A stretch of DNA of 64,000 nucleotides from Sternotherus odoratus. Lineage: Eukaryota > Chordata > Testudines > Kinosternidae. Below are positions 46,445 through 58,232 of the stretch, one piece after another. The notes under the pieces were generated by a model. It saw only the letters and a program-made list of their open reading frames with translations, made no database searches and had not been told where the DNA came from. How positions within the stretch are numbered: position 1 is the stretch's first letter; each line of letters opens with the position of its first letter. The stretch is taken from positions 30,082,189 through 30,146,188 of the forward strand of contig JAVMKO010000010.1 of NCBI GenBank assembly GCA_032164245.1, read 5' to 3'. Both the position numbers and the translations under genes were made by a program.

Positions 46445-47758
46445 ACCTGATAGCAGTGGCAGGAGGGCTCAGGAGTATAACTAACTAAAAAGTGACAAAC
46501 AATACTTTTCCAAGTGGAACAACCAATCTGACCTGGAGGTATTATCAAGAGAATGAAGCTTTATAAAAAAATCAAATTCCAGGTAGCAGTTCTGCATATT
46601 TCAACAATTGTCACATAATGAACAGATGCCGTTTTTGCAGCAAAAAGGACTTTTGGTTCTGCTTTTTGTACAGTGGCTTCAACAAGCACAAAGCAGATCT
46701 CAACACAGAATTTTGATCCATTTAGATCACCTCTTGACCCTTCTTATTTTTTACCAAAAGTCAGAAACAATCTTAAGGACTACTTAAAGGTTTTGTCATG
46801 TCAGGATAATAGCCATTAACCCTCTTAACATCCTAGGTGCACAACTGAGCCCAGCACAGAATATCCAAAGGCTTCCAGAAAATACTAGCAAAGAAGCTGT
46901 GTGATTTAAATGAAAATTCAAGACCCTGACAGTCAAGAACTTTAGATAGGATGTTAAGACTACTTCATTTTTATGAAAAGTGTGTTATCCAGAGGACCTA
47001 CCATCAAAGTGTTCAGTTCTGAAACACTCCTTAAAAGATGCAATAGCCACAACACATATGCAAGTAGCAGCAGGTATCAAAAAGCTCAAAAGTAGCCTCC
47101 ATACTCTTGTCAAAACCAAGATTTCAATTCCAGGAATTCATAGGTTAAACTTGTGAATGGAGATGTTCATATAGCCTTTAATATATTGTTTTCTAAAGGT
47201 GACAAAAGACTGTTTCCTTTCACAGATGCATGTACATATGACACAAATACCTTTTAATTTTATCCCAATAAAATCCTGTATCCATCTAGGAGAAAGAAAA
47301 TACTAAAATGACCGGTAAAAAGGAAAGAGACTGGAGTGGTATATCTATTCTCACCAAATCCTTAAACTATTTCCACTAATGGATATGTGGCCATTTAGCA
47401 GAAGACTTCTGTGATTCTACATTCATAGCTCTGAATTTCCCAGAGGATTACAATCAAGTAATCAGGCCAACAGATGAAGAACATTTCCAGTTTGAGTGAA
47501 GAATTTGATCTTACTACTTAGGCAAGAGGCCTGGGCTCAGGAAGAGAACAAAGGGCTTGTTGTCCTTGGACAAGGCTAACAGAACTGGGAATCACATATG
47601 GTAAATTCAAGATGCAGCAATCAGAATCTCTCTGGCCCCTTCTTGCTCAATCTTCTTGGAGTTTTGCTAAGAGAAGAAAAGGTTAACATGTTTTTTCTTC
47701 CCCAATGTAACAAACTTATTTGACACTGAATTATGACTGTGGATGCCATGGAGTAAAT
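46445..47758. other. intron: nothing recognised
   Basis: No supported feature. Confidence 0.5.
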
Positions 47759-47760
47759 TA

Positions 47761-47919
47761 CAGTGAAACCTCGATATAACGGACTAATTCGGGCGAGGGG
47801 GTGTCCGTTAAAGCCGAAAGTCCGTTATTTAATAATTTTTTAAAATTATTAAATAACGGACTTTCGGCTGACAACGGACACCCCCTCGCCGAATTAGTCT
47901 GTTATATGGAGGTTTTACT
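47761..47919. repeat. near-perfect ~75-bp inverted repeat
   Basis: Left arm 47761-47837 and right arm about 47843-47919 share TAACGGAC, CGAGGGGGTGTCCGTT and GCCGAAAGTCCGTTATTTAA as complements, with a short AT loop and only a few mismatches. The element thus carries an extra internal copy of its own end. Confidence 0.9.
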
Positions 47920-47929
47920 TTTATCACGG

Positions 47930-48275
47930 CCGGGAGCCGTGAGTCAGCCTGCCCGCCCGGCTCCCCGCTGCGGGGAGCCGGGCGGGGGGGTTTACAGCTC
48001 ACGCCTGGCTTCCCGCTGGGGGGAGCCGGGCGGGAGCTCTCAAACCCCCTCCCCCCCCACCCAGCTTCTCTGCGCCGGGCGCCTAGCCTGACAGTTCCCG
48101 CCCGGCTCCCCGCAGCGGGGAGCCGGGCGGGAGCTGTCAGCCCACCCGCCCGACTCCCCATTGCGGGGAGTCGGGCGGGGGGGGGGGGCGGGGGTTTGAC
48201 AGCTCCCGCCGGGCTCCCCGCTGCGGGGAGCGGTCAACCCAGCCGGCTCCCTGGGGCGGGAGCCGGCAGCCCCTG
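47930..48275. repeat. GC-rich palindromic minisatellite
   Basis: CCCGGCTCCCCGCTGCGGGG followed by AGCCGGGCGGG, itself a hairpin, recurs about five times at roughly 55-75 bp intervals with CAGCTCCCGCC-like linkers. Confidence 0.9.
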
Positions 48276-48363
48276 AATAACGGATTTCAGATGCATCGGA
48301 AATTTTGTCTGTTGCATCCGAAGTCCGTTAAATCGGGGTCCGTTAAATCGAGGGTTTACTGTA

Positions 48364-49205
48364 TTGCACATTTTGTATTCTCACTGATTGCAAAGAGAAC
48401 CACATAAGGATGACCTCTTCTAGTTTAAAAACAAAAAAGGGAATTAGCTATAGAATCCTTTGAGTGATATCATCTTGTAATACTTAACTGCTAGCATGTT
48501 CTCTCATGCCAAAATGCAAGCTGAAGATATTGCCCTGTTATGGATGTACGAATTATACAGAAGTTATGCATTACTTGTTGTCACACCATAGGGGGCTGGG
48601 ATCTCCATCTGTTCAAATATACCATTGCCACAGAGTGTTGTCTTGTAAGAACTTTCACTGCCTTCCTTCTAATCAGAAAAAGAAAAGCACAAAAGGCAAG
48701 TTAAACATTTTTATTTGTAATATAGATTTTCTGAGTAGTACCTCACAGGGCAACTGCCTTGAAATCTAACCTTTGAGATTGGAATCAATTAATCTAAAAA
48801 AATGAATCTAAATAACCTGCTAAGAATTTACACAATTAGGAGCTGAAATTAAAATTGATTCTATGTCCATCAGCAAAACTATACCTACAGTAGAATCCAA
48901 TGGATGCAAAAGAGATATCTTGGGCAATCCTAGAATGATTGGGTCCAAAGTGTGCTGGACGTGGAAACTCCTTGAAGAAACAGTGGAAGGACTGACCTTG
49001 GATATCCGCAAGAGAGCTTCTTATACAAATACTGGCTCAATGTCAGTGTCCTAGCTGTTAATCTGGTAACTGAATGTTATAGCCAAGAGCACCAGCAAAC
49101 AATGATGGTCCTTACCAAGGACCTAATCATCAAGCCTGAAATGCCATGAAAGGGTCACAAAAGGTATCTTCCAAACTACTGATCTTCTTATACCTCAAGA
49201 ACGTC
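48364..49205. other. intron: nothing recognised
   Basis: No supported feature. Confidence 0.5.
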
Positions 49206-49208
49206 TTA

Positions 49209-49502
49209 CTGGGTTTGTCTACACTTACCAGTAGCTCAGTGCTGGCGCAGTCAATGCAGCAGATGTCAATTTAACAGGTCTAGTGAAGACACACAAAATT
49301 GATGGGAGAGCGTTCTCCGATTGACTCCAGTAATCCACCACTCCAAGAAAAGGGACGTCAATGAGAGAGTGTCTCCCATCCACGCAACATAGTGTAAACA
49401 CCACAGTAAGTTTACCCAAACTATGGCGACTCCAGTTACATTATTCACATAACTGGAGTAGTGTAACTTAGGTCAACTTACTGGGATAGTATAGACAAAG
49501 CC
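49209..49502. mobile_element. Harbinger-like MITE
   Basis: 294 bp, TTA at 49206-49208 and 49503-49505. Ends CTGGGTTTGTCTACACTTAC and reverse-complemented GGCTTTGTCTATACTATCCC. Related to the MITE at 10507-11007 by the TTGTCTACACT end. Confidence 0.85.
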
Positions 49503-49505
49503 TTA

Positions 49506-50435
49506 CTCTCAGGGATACTTTCCAGAAATGAGGATATTGTCATTCAAAGGGTATAACAAACCATAACTGCTTGTAATTAGTAGTTATTAAAATAAGGACC
49601 AGAAAAGAGAATGCCCTCTTCTAAAATCCATTCTCTTTGATACTGTCAACATAACCAAAGAACCTGAGTGGGATTCTGGCTTGTAAAGTTTGACGCATTT
49701 CCTGGTCTCTGATGCATTAGAGACTGGGTGGTAGGAGGCCATTCAGATTGTAACATAATGACAGTTTCTAAGACCCTGCACAGACATGCAGGGCATATCA
49801 GTTGAGCAAGTAAGCTACATGCTAAAACCCTGCCTAAAAATGCAGATTAATTATTGCTGTATCACTCTGACATTTGGATTTGGTTAGTTGCCACTAAGAT
49901 ATGAGGTGTTTTCTCTGGAAAAGTCTGGTGTACAGGAAATCCTGCAAGGGAACCCAAGGGACAGCAAAGCTTGGGGAGAAAACTTAGCCAGAGATTTCTG
50001 TTTATGTTAGTATGCTTGTTATATAAGTTACCAACACAGGCAACCCCCAGAAAAATAGTAAGTTCGGACTATACAAATAGGCTATGAACCTGAGCTACTT
50101 ACAGAGACCTTAAGGTTCTACAGAAATGATAGTATTACTATTTATTATCATCATAATTATCTGTTTAATTAAAGGCTATACTAATAATACCAATATTTGT
50201 CACGACATGGCAGTCACAGATCAAATGTGTGACTTTATACCAAATTTAAGTGAAATCTTCCATCTCTTAACATTTTATTAGGAATTTGCAACCAACTGTT
50301 CATTCGTCTATTCAGAATCCCCAGTTGTACAGTGTCAGATATTTGTCCCTCTTTTTTTTCATCCTAGTTAATCCTATATAATGGCTAATTACATATTGTT
50401 CATCACAGCTTCAAATTTATAAAACTATTAAACGC
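49506..50435. other. intron: nothing recognised
   Basis: No supported feature. Confidence 0.5.
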
Positions 50436-50437
50436 AG

Positions 50438-51110
50438 CTGTAGTGGGGCAGTCACCCCACTCTAGCCTTGAAAGGATTAAAACAGCCTTGGGAAAGGACT
50501 GCCCTGGGGAGTTAAAAGGCTAGGCTGATTGGGGAAGCAGCCACAGCTGGGCCATGCCCCAATCAGGCCACAGCTGGCCCTGATAAAAGGTCTTTGAGCC
50601 AGGAGCTAAGGGAGTCTCTCTCCAGCTTTAGGGAGAGAAGGACCTGACTGCTGTAGAGCCCAGGGTACAGACACAGACACAGACACAGACACAGACACAG
50701 ACACAGACACAGACACAGACACAGACAGCTCCAGCCTGGCAACTCTGCAGTCCTTGAGCAGGGCCTAAAGAAGGCACTGGGGCAGCAGAGGTAGCTTGTC
50801 CAACCCCCACTTACCAGTGATGAGTGGTTTACAGACTGAAGTCTGCTCAGTGAGTGGTGGCTAGATGCTGACTGGCAGTAGCCACTGAGGCAAAGTGGGG
50901 ATATAGGGTTGGGGGTTGCCCTAGGAGGGGAGAACCAGAGTGTGGGGGTAGCACTGGGGCAGAACCCCAGGGCAAAGGGCACTGGGAGGGACATGGGGGT
51001 CAGCTAGCAGAGGGGGCTCTGAGCTGGAAGTGAGCTAATTCCCAGGATGACTAGCTGGAGGGGCTGTGCCAGTGAGGCTTCACTGTGCTACCGCACCCTT
51101 CCTATGCTTT
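50438..51110 (+). mobile_element. LTR-like element with TATA-type box and (CAGACA)n
   Basis: Begins TGTAGTGGGGCAGTCACCCC, has GATAAAAGG near 50581 and a TCTCTCTCCAGCTTTAGGGA segment after it, resembling LTR promoter architecture seen in turtle genomes. No partner LTR, primer-binding site or gag-pol frame in the window, and the right edge is uncertain. A GC-rich non-LTR repeat is the alternative. Confidence 0.45.
50668..50727. repeat. (CAGACA)n microsatellite
   Basis: About ten hexamer copies. The opposite strand reads as a Cys-Val/Cys-Leu frame only because of the repeat. Confidence 0.95.
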
Positions 51111-51211
51111 GTGCATTTACTACAAATTAAAACTCCACAAAATACAAGAGGACTGTCTAGGAATATTATGCATTCTATCTGCCACCAGTGAAAAATTACA
51201 ATAGGTAAGTA

Positions 51212-51268
51212 GTATTAGAGGGGTAGCCATGTTAGGCTGGATCTGCAAAAGCGACGAAGAGTCTTGTA
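51212..51268 (-). mobile_element. retroelement fragment of the ACACGGCTAC family
   Basis: AGAGGGGTAGCCATGTTAGG, CTGGATCTGCAAAAGCGACG and AAGAGTCTTG are the complement of the canonical 3' end seen in forward orientation at 28180-28205. Weak GTAAGTA repeats flank it. Confidence 0.8.
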
Positions 51269-53230
51269 GTAAGTAATGAACTTGTGTTCCATCAGATATC
51301 AAAGGCACACACAGTGGCTTAAATTCTGTCCTAAATTGTACTTTTGCAACTCCACTGAGTTCAGAGGGGTTGCACAAGTGTAAACAAGAACAGAACTTGT
51401 CCCATTATTTAAATGCTTGGTTTTGTATTTTAATCTTTGAGTTGGCTGGTGATTGTATAAAATCACATGTATAGTAGACAGGGAGGTCTCATTTAACTGT
51501 ATCCTGAAGAGGCCCATTTCTGGTATTTCATGAAGGGCTCCACAATCAGATCCAAGTCCTGGGCCTATGCAAGGGGAATTATTATCTAACCAGTTTTAGA
51601 TGAGAAATTGGTATAAATACACACCCCAAATCCCCAACAAATCACACTGTGTGCTAAAAAAAATTAATTTCTTCTCTACAATAATCCCAGATTTTACTCT
51701 CTGAGAGCCTCCTCCCCAAACACACTTTTGTTTAAAAACATTTTTAAGACTCCATTTAATAACATTTTAAGGTACCCAATGTGGGACTACATTTCATAAT
51801 CATAACTCAGAGTCCTAGATATACCCCTCCCAGATTCCCATTTATACCTCTCTCAAATTTCTGGTAAAATTGAGATTTACATCCAAACCTCAAAGCTCAA
51901 GACCATTCTTATTAGAAATTAGTATATTAATTACCAATTTGGCCAGTGGTTATTTGATAAAATAGGTCCATATCACTTTTGAAATACTGAAAGATATGTT
52001 TTAAAACTTTAGTTTTAAAATGTGGTCACTAGGGGCTTCAAGTAACTATTTTTTTATAAACTAAGCACAATCCAAACACAAAATTGTCTAGAAACCTCTT
52101 GTGAGAGGGACGTGTTAAACACTGGCTTTTAGTCTTTAATTGCCTGAATTTTGTCAGTTTAAAACAGGCTCTTAACTTACTTTTTTTTTTTAATTTAAAT
52201 TTTCTATTAACTTGTTCTACTTGACTGGTACTTACCCCCAATAAATGGGTATTATTTACTCTACTGGTGTAACTTTTCTCAGATAGGACAATCTGCTGAA
52301 TCAATGTAATTCCTAGTCTGCCTCATGTAGTCTTGCAGCTGTTCACTCTTTGATTAGGTAATTTTCCTGGTGTACATATAATCATGCAAAACTTTAAGTG
52401 TGTAAGGGGGAGAAGGGGACGAAACCTTTATCATGAAAGCAAAATTAGTGGAGTCTTTGCACTGTACTAGCAGGACCCAAACATTGCTCAATTCAGGCCT
52501 ACATTAGCGGCATCATGCCAGGAGCCCCAGGGCTACATTTAATTTGCATGGGCAGTATGGGTTGTTGCAATCTTCATCTTTAGTATGATGGTACAATTCC
52601 TATATACTAGTCCTAACGTGATGATTCTAGCATCCATTTTAATTCTAGAAATGCAACCTCTGAAAATTATGGGGTCCAGCATGCAAACATTTGTTGTCTT
52701 AATCATCTACCTCAGACTGCAGAGATGATGGCTCCCAAGATCCAAAACACTACACTGACCTGAATGACAGCCTGCTGAAAAGACAAATCCCAACATGCAA
52801 TGGTCCATCTTGCACAGAAAAGATGACCCCCAGAAGATGGTTAATCCAAGCATCACAGCCCCAGGGGACAAGAGGTTTTAGTGGCAATATACCATCCTGA
52901 CCATGACGGATTTTGGATTAAATGGGAATATGGTGAGCTAGAGCCTCTTTATCTCTGGCAATTAGATGCTGGTTTCCTCTAATTCTCAGAATTTGCCAAA
53001 TGGTCCTGATTTTTCCTTTGAGTGCAATCTTACATCCTATTCTTGAAAATACTTGACTAGAGAAAGACCATGACGTGGTGAGGACTTTGGTATTTTGCTG
53101 TAGTGCTGCTGCTTGGGGCAAATTCAGGATGTTGACGCCTCACATCTTCCCCTGCATATTAAAGATGTGGTAGTGAATAGCACCAGGAAGCCACAGATAC
53201 TTCCATCCTCATGTGGGGAAGACCAAATAA
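51269..53230. other. intron: nothing recognised (2 kb)
   Basis: AT-rich, no supported feature. Confidence 0.5.
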
Positions 53231-53235
53231 GACAA

Positions 53236-53268
53236 CTTCTCTTCTTGGCCTTTTAGCTAAGATCAAGA
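53236..53268 (+). pseudogene. truncated U2 snRNA-like fragment
   Basis: CTTCTTGGCCTTTTAGCTAA followed by GATCAAG matches the 5' end of U2 snRNA with a few substitutions; the similarity stops after about 30 nt. It keeps the branch-pairing neighbourhood poorly and lacks the Sm site, so it cannot be functional. 5'-only U2 pieces are typical of LINE-mediated snRNA pseudogenes. Confidence 0.7.
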
Positions 53269-53384
53269 ATACGTACTAACAGCCAACCTCCTTGAATCCC
53301 AGGCCACACCAGTCTTTCCCGTCCCGCACTCCAGAACGCCACCTCAGCACAGGGCCCCATTTTTAGGGATAAGATGCTCCTCCT

Positions 53385-53720
53385 GACTGACTCCCCTCCC
53401 CCACTCTAGGTTGGGCTCCCACCTGAGTAGCTCCTCCCCTCTCCGAATGTACGGCAAGGGGGGGTCTCTCCTCAATAGCGCTCCCCTCCCCACTGTAGGA
53501 AGAGGGTGGGGTCTCTCCTCAACAGTTCCTCCTCTCCACCAATCTGGGAGGGGGTGGAGAGGAGTAACTCCTCCCCCCCTCCCCCCCAAGGCGACGAGAG
53601 TGTCTCTCAGGAGCCCCTCCCAACCCCCACCAGAGGGTGGAGTCCTTCTTCAGGAGCCCGCTCTCCTCAGGCGCCCCTCGCTTGCCCCATCCTTGGGTGG
53701 TGAGGCCTTTCCTCAAGAGT
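53385..53720. repeat. pyrimidine-rich minisatellite, ~48-bp units
   Basis: GGGGTCTCTCCTCAA recurs at about 53462 and 53509, and related CTCCTCCCCTCTCC, GAGGGTGGAGTCCTTC and GGTGAGGCCTTTCCTCAAG units extend to 53720. Units are imperfect. It abuts the CpG island and could be part of the promoter region. Confidence 0.75.
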
Positions 53721-53872
53721 CCCCCTCCCGCGACAACGGCTCCTTCCCCCCCCCTCTCTTCCCCCCTACCGTAGTACTACGAAGCTTACGCAGTCAGTCG
53801 TCTCCATTGGGCCTGCACGCCCCACGTGACGCGGAGCGTGAGCCCCGAGCCGAACTGAGCTGCCACAGCCGG

Positions 53873-53888
53873 TTGTTTCCTAGGCGAC
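53873..53888. promoter_or_regulatory. RFX-like X-box in the CpG island
   Basis: TGTTTCCTAGGCGACC approximates the inverted half-site arrangement GTTNCC-(N)-GGNAAC bound by RFX factors, with one half imperfect. Single-site motif match only. Confidence 0.3.
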
Positions 53889-53889
53889 C

Positions 53890-54058
53890 CAGAAGAAAGG
53901 GAGCGCGCCAGAGAGCGAGCGAGGGCTAGGACAAGGCACGTGCACGCGCCAGAGCGCGCGCGCGCGTTGGAACCCCGATCTCTGGAGAGCGCGTGCCAGC
54001 CTGATCCCGGGAGCTGCTGCTGCAGAGCGGAGCGGGATGTCAGGATTCCGGGCATCAG
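53890..54058 (+). other. candidate first exon of a divergent plus-strand gene (TMEM266 by synteny)
   Basis: CCGGGCATCAG followed by GTATGT at 54059 is a strong donor inside the CpG island. The 5' limit is unknown. An ATG at 54037 opens a 7-codon frame into the donor (MSGFRAS), which may be coding or leader. I found no TMEM266 coding exon in the remaining 10 kb, so identity depends on mammalian gene order. Confidence 0.35.
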
Positions 54059-54211
54059 GTATGTGTCTCCCGGCCCCGCCCCCCAGCACTCCCGCAGGGC
54101 AGGGTTTGCACACGTGCCTAGTCCCACCCGCAGTGGGAGGCGCTGGGGACCCCCCTCCGTAATATACCACATAGCCTTGCAAAACACCTCCGGCCTCTGC
54201 CAGAGTAGGGC

Positions 54212-54555
54212 ATCCCCCAGGTAGCGGGCTGTGTGGGTCAGTATGGCAGGGAGCAGGGAATCCCCCATATAACGGGACTATGTGGGTCTGTATGGCAGGG
54301 AGTAAGGCATCCCCCCTAAAATGGGGCCGTGTGGGTCTGTATCGAAGAGAGTAGGGCATCCCCATCTAACTGGTCTGTATGGCAGGTCTGCATGACAAGG
54401 AAGCAGGGCATCCCCCATATGACAGGGCTGACTGGGGCTGTATGGCTAAGAGCAGGGCATCCCTCATAGACCAGGGCTATGAAGTCCCCATGGCAGGGAG
54501 CAGGGCATTTCACATGTAATGGTCTGTGCTGTGGGATCCTCATGGCGGGGCATGA
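54212..54555. repeat. 49-bp minisatellite, about seven copies
   Basis: The word ATCCCCC (or variants) recurs at 54212, 54260, 54309, 54358, 54410, 54459 and 54507, spacing 48-52 bp. Units carry CTGTATGGCAGGGAGCAGGG and a variable middle. Units differ by many substitutions, so the array is old or not homogenised. Confidence 0.93.
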
Positions 54556-54559
54556 TCTT

Positions 54560-56339
<1,780 letters not shown>

Positions 56340-57470
56340 GTAACCACATACACCTTCACATCTTCTATATTGAATCCAGTGTGTGTAATATATTGTGAGG
56401 TGTATTGCCATATATTGCCAGCTACGTTTGCTGAAAAAGTTAGCACAGCAGGACTGAGCTAAGCATTCTGTACTAGTTTTAATCTGAAGATTCTCTTGTA
56501 TCCATTTAAGTGAAAACCAATGTTTTATTATTTTTTTGTTGTGACTTAGATTATATTTACAAATACGGCAAGATTTTATTTTTGAGTTTTGCTTAATATA
56601 TTGTACACATTGTATTATCTGTCAAGGGTTGAACTGGGATTATACTGGTACTGTATGGTTCTGCTAGTTCTTGCGCAGATACTGTAAGTTTCTGCAGATC
56701 AAGCAGATCAGAATACTTGTAAAAAATTCATTAATATAGTATGAACATGTTAGAGATATTCCACACAAATTAGACAACAGCTGTATGGTACTGACATATT
56801 AAGTCTTCTGTTCTGAGATGAGATCTTGGCATTAAATAATTACTTTGAGTTTGTGAACTGTTGCAAGACTGTAATTTGTGCAGAAAAGGAAAGGAATGAT
56901 TCTCCCTCTCATATGAAAGGTTCAGAACAGGAAACTACTGCATGCTGCTTTGGATGCACTGTGTCCTGGGCAGCATTACAATGGGCTGATGGTCAGAAAA
57001 GTGACTGCAGGTCCAATTCAGTGAGTAAAGTGCCTGAGGCAGTGCATATGCTCACTGACTCTGCCGGCATGTTTCTGAACAAATTGTAGTGAGAAAAATG
57101 AACATGAAGTTACTGAGTTGCAAAATTGACTATGCAGCCCCTGTATGCAGTGTGGTATGTTTCTTTCAAAGGATGAGAAGGTCTGGGTCAGACAAAGTAT
57201 ATGGCTAGCCTGATGGATGACATACTCCAAATTCTACACACAAGGAATATGTATCAAGAGTGAGCAGTTATTGCAGTCCTAGAACTAAAATATAACAAGC
57301 TGTATGCAGACATAACTCCTTCCAATTCATGGGGCAGATGAAAGGGTGTTAGTAAGGACATAACAAAGGTCTGCCAAGCAGGGATCAACCCTGATCTAGC
57401 ATGCATGGGGCCATGTTTGCACTGAGTATGTGTGCAATGAGTAACCTAGAGCTCAGTTGAAATGTTTGTG
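56340..57470. other. nothing recognised
   Basis: AT-rich, no supported feature. Confidence 0.5.
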
Positions 57471-57472
57471 AT

Positions 57473-58232
57473 GGGGTGAGGTAATATCTTTTATTGGACC
57501 AACTTCTGTTGGTGAGAGAGACAAGTTTACACACAGCTCTTCTTCAGATCTGGGAAATGTACTCAGAGAGTCACAGTTAAGTACAAGGTGAAACAGATTG
57601 TTTAGACAGTGGTTCTCAAACTGGGGGTTGCGACCCCCCTGGTGGTTGCGGGGTGATTCCAGAGAGGTTGCAAGCTTCCGAGGGCCTTGGCGGCATTTCT
57701 GCGGCAGCTCCTAACACGGGAGTGTGTCTGCCAAAAAGCCGCCAAAGTGAACACTTCCACTTTAGGTAGCATTTCGGCGGACATGCAGGGCACCTCTCTG
57801 TGTCCACTGGAATGCTGCCGAAAGCAGAAGTGTTCAATTTGGCAGCAGTTCAGCGGACATACCCCTGGGGCGCGACAGGGCGCAGCAACTGAAAAAGGGG
57901 GCACCAACCGACAAAGTTTGAGAACCGCTGGTTTAGAATAAGTAGTTAACACAGTTGAAGAGACCATTCAAGGTGAAGTGGCCCATTAACACCTCTCCAG
58001 TCATAAAGGCAAAAAATAAAACTGGGAGGACAAGAAGCGTTGGTTAAGAGAGTTCTAGATTGTTGTAATAAGCCATAAATCCAGCTGTGGCACTTTTTCC
58101 ATACCTGAAGAAGAGCTCTGTGTAAGCTTGAAAGCGTGTCTCTCATAAACAGAAGTTGGTCCAATAAAGATATTACTTCACCCACCTTGTGTCTGTAATA
58201 TCCTGGGACCAATACAGCTACAACACTGCATG
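57473..58232 (+). mobile_element. foldback retroelement, TTGGACCAACTTCTG family, interrupted by a hAT MITE
   Basis: Left arm AATATCTTTTATTGGACCAA to CTCTTCTTCAGATCTGGGAA. Right arm CCTGAAGAAGAGCTCTGTGT to CAGAAGTTGGTCCAATAAAG, then CCACCTTGTGTCTGTAATAT and a tail GGACCAATACAGCTACAACA. The arms are inverted relative to each other. The hAT element at 57607-57930 sits between them. Confidence 0.8.
57607..57930. mobile_element. hAT-Charlie-type MITE nested in a foldback element
   Basis: 324 bp. Ends CAGTGGTTCTCAAACTGGGG and reverse-complemented CAGCGGTTCTCAAACTTTGT. GTTTAGA is repeated on both sides (7 of the expected 8 bp). The CAGTGGTTCTCAAACT end is the classic Charlie-group terminus. No coding capacity. 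Confidence 0.93.

Larger units (their letters stand above)
47761..48361. mobile_element. pogo/Tigger-like foldback element
   Basis: 601 bp between TA at 47759-47760 and 48362-48363. Ends CAGTGAAACCTCGATATAAC, and reverse-complemented CAGTAAACCCTCGATTTAAC. TA duplication and the CAGT...CCTCGA...AACGGAC end are typical of Tigger/pogo elements. The first ~160 bp folds back on itself, and the centre is a GC-rich array (next entry). No transposase frame. Confidence 0.9.
53760..54130. promoter_or_regulatory. CpG island, candidate bidirectional promoter of NRG4 and a divergent gene
   Basis: Dense CpG in an otherwise CpG-poor window. Visible motifs are an E-box/CRE-like CACGTGACG (53823), GCGCGCGCGCG (about 53956), a G/C box CCCCGCCCCCC (about 54073) and the RFX-like site listed next. 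It lies about 17 kb upstream of the 5' NRG4 exon on the minus strand. Known synteny: mammalian NRG4 shares a head-to-head promoter with TMEM266. No TATA box is evident. Confidence 0.75.

Noticed and set aside
50563..50994. Cys-Leu/Cys-Val rich frame
   Set aside because: Translation of the (CAGACA)n microsatellite in an LTR-like repeat.
53344..54365. Open frames across the CpG island
   Set aside because: They overlap on both strands and run through minisatellites; CpG richness lowers stop frequency. Only the donor at 54058 is kept as exon evidence.
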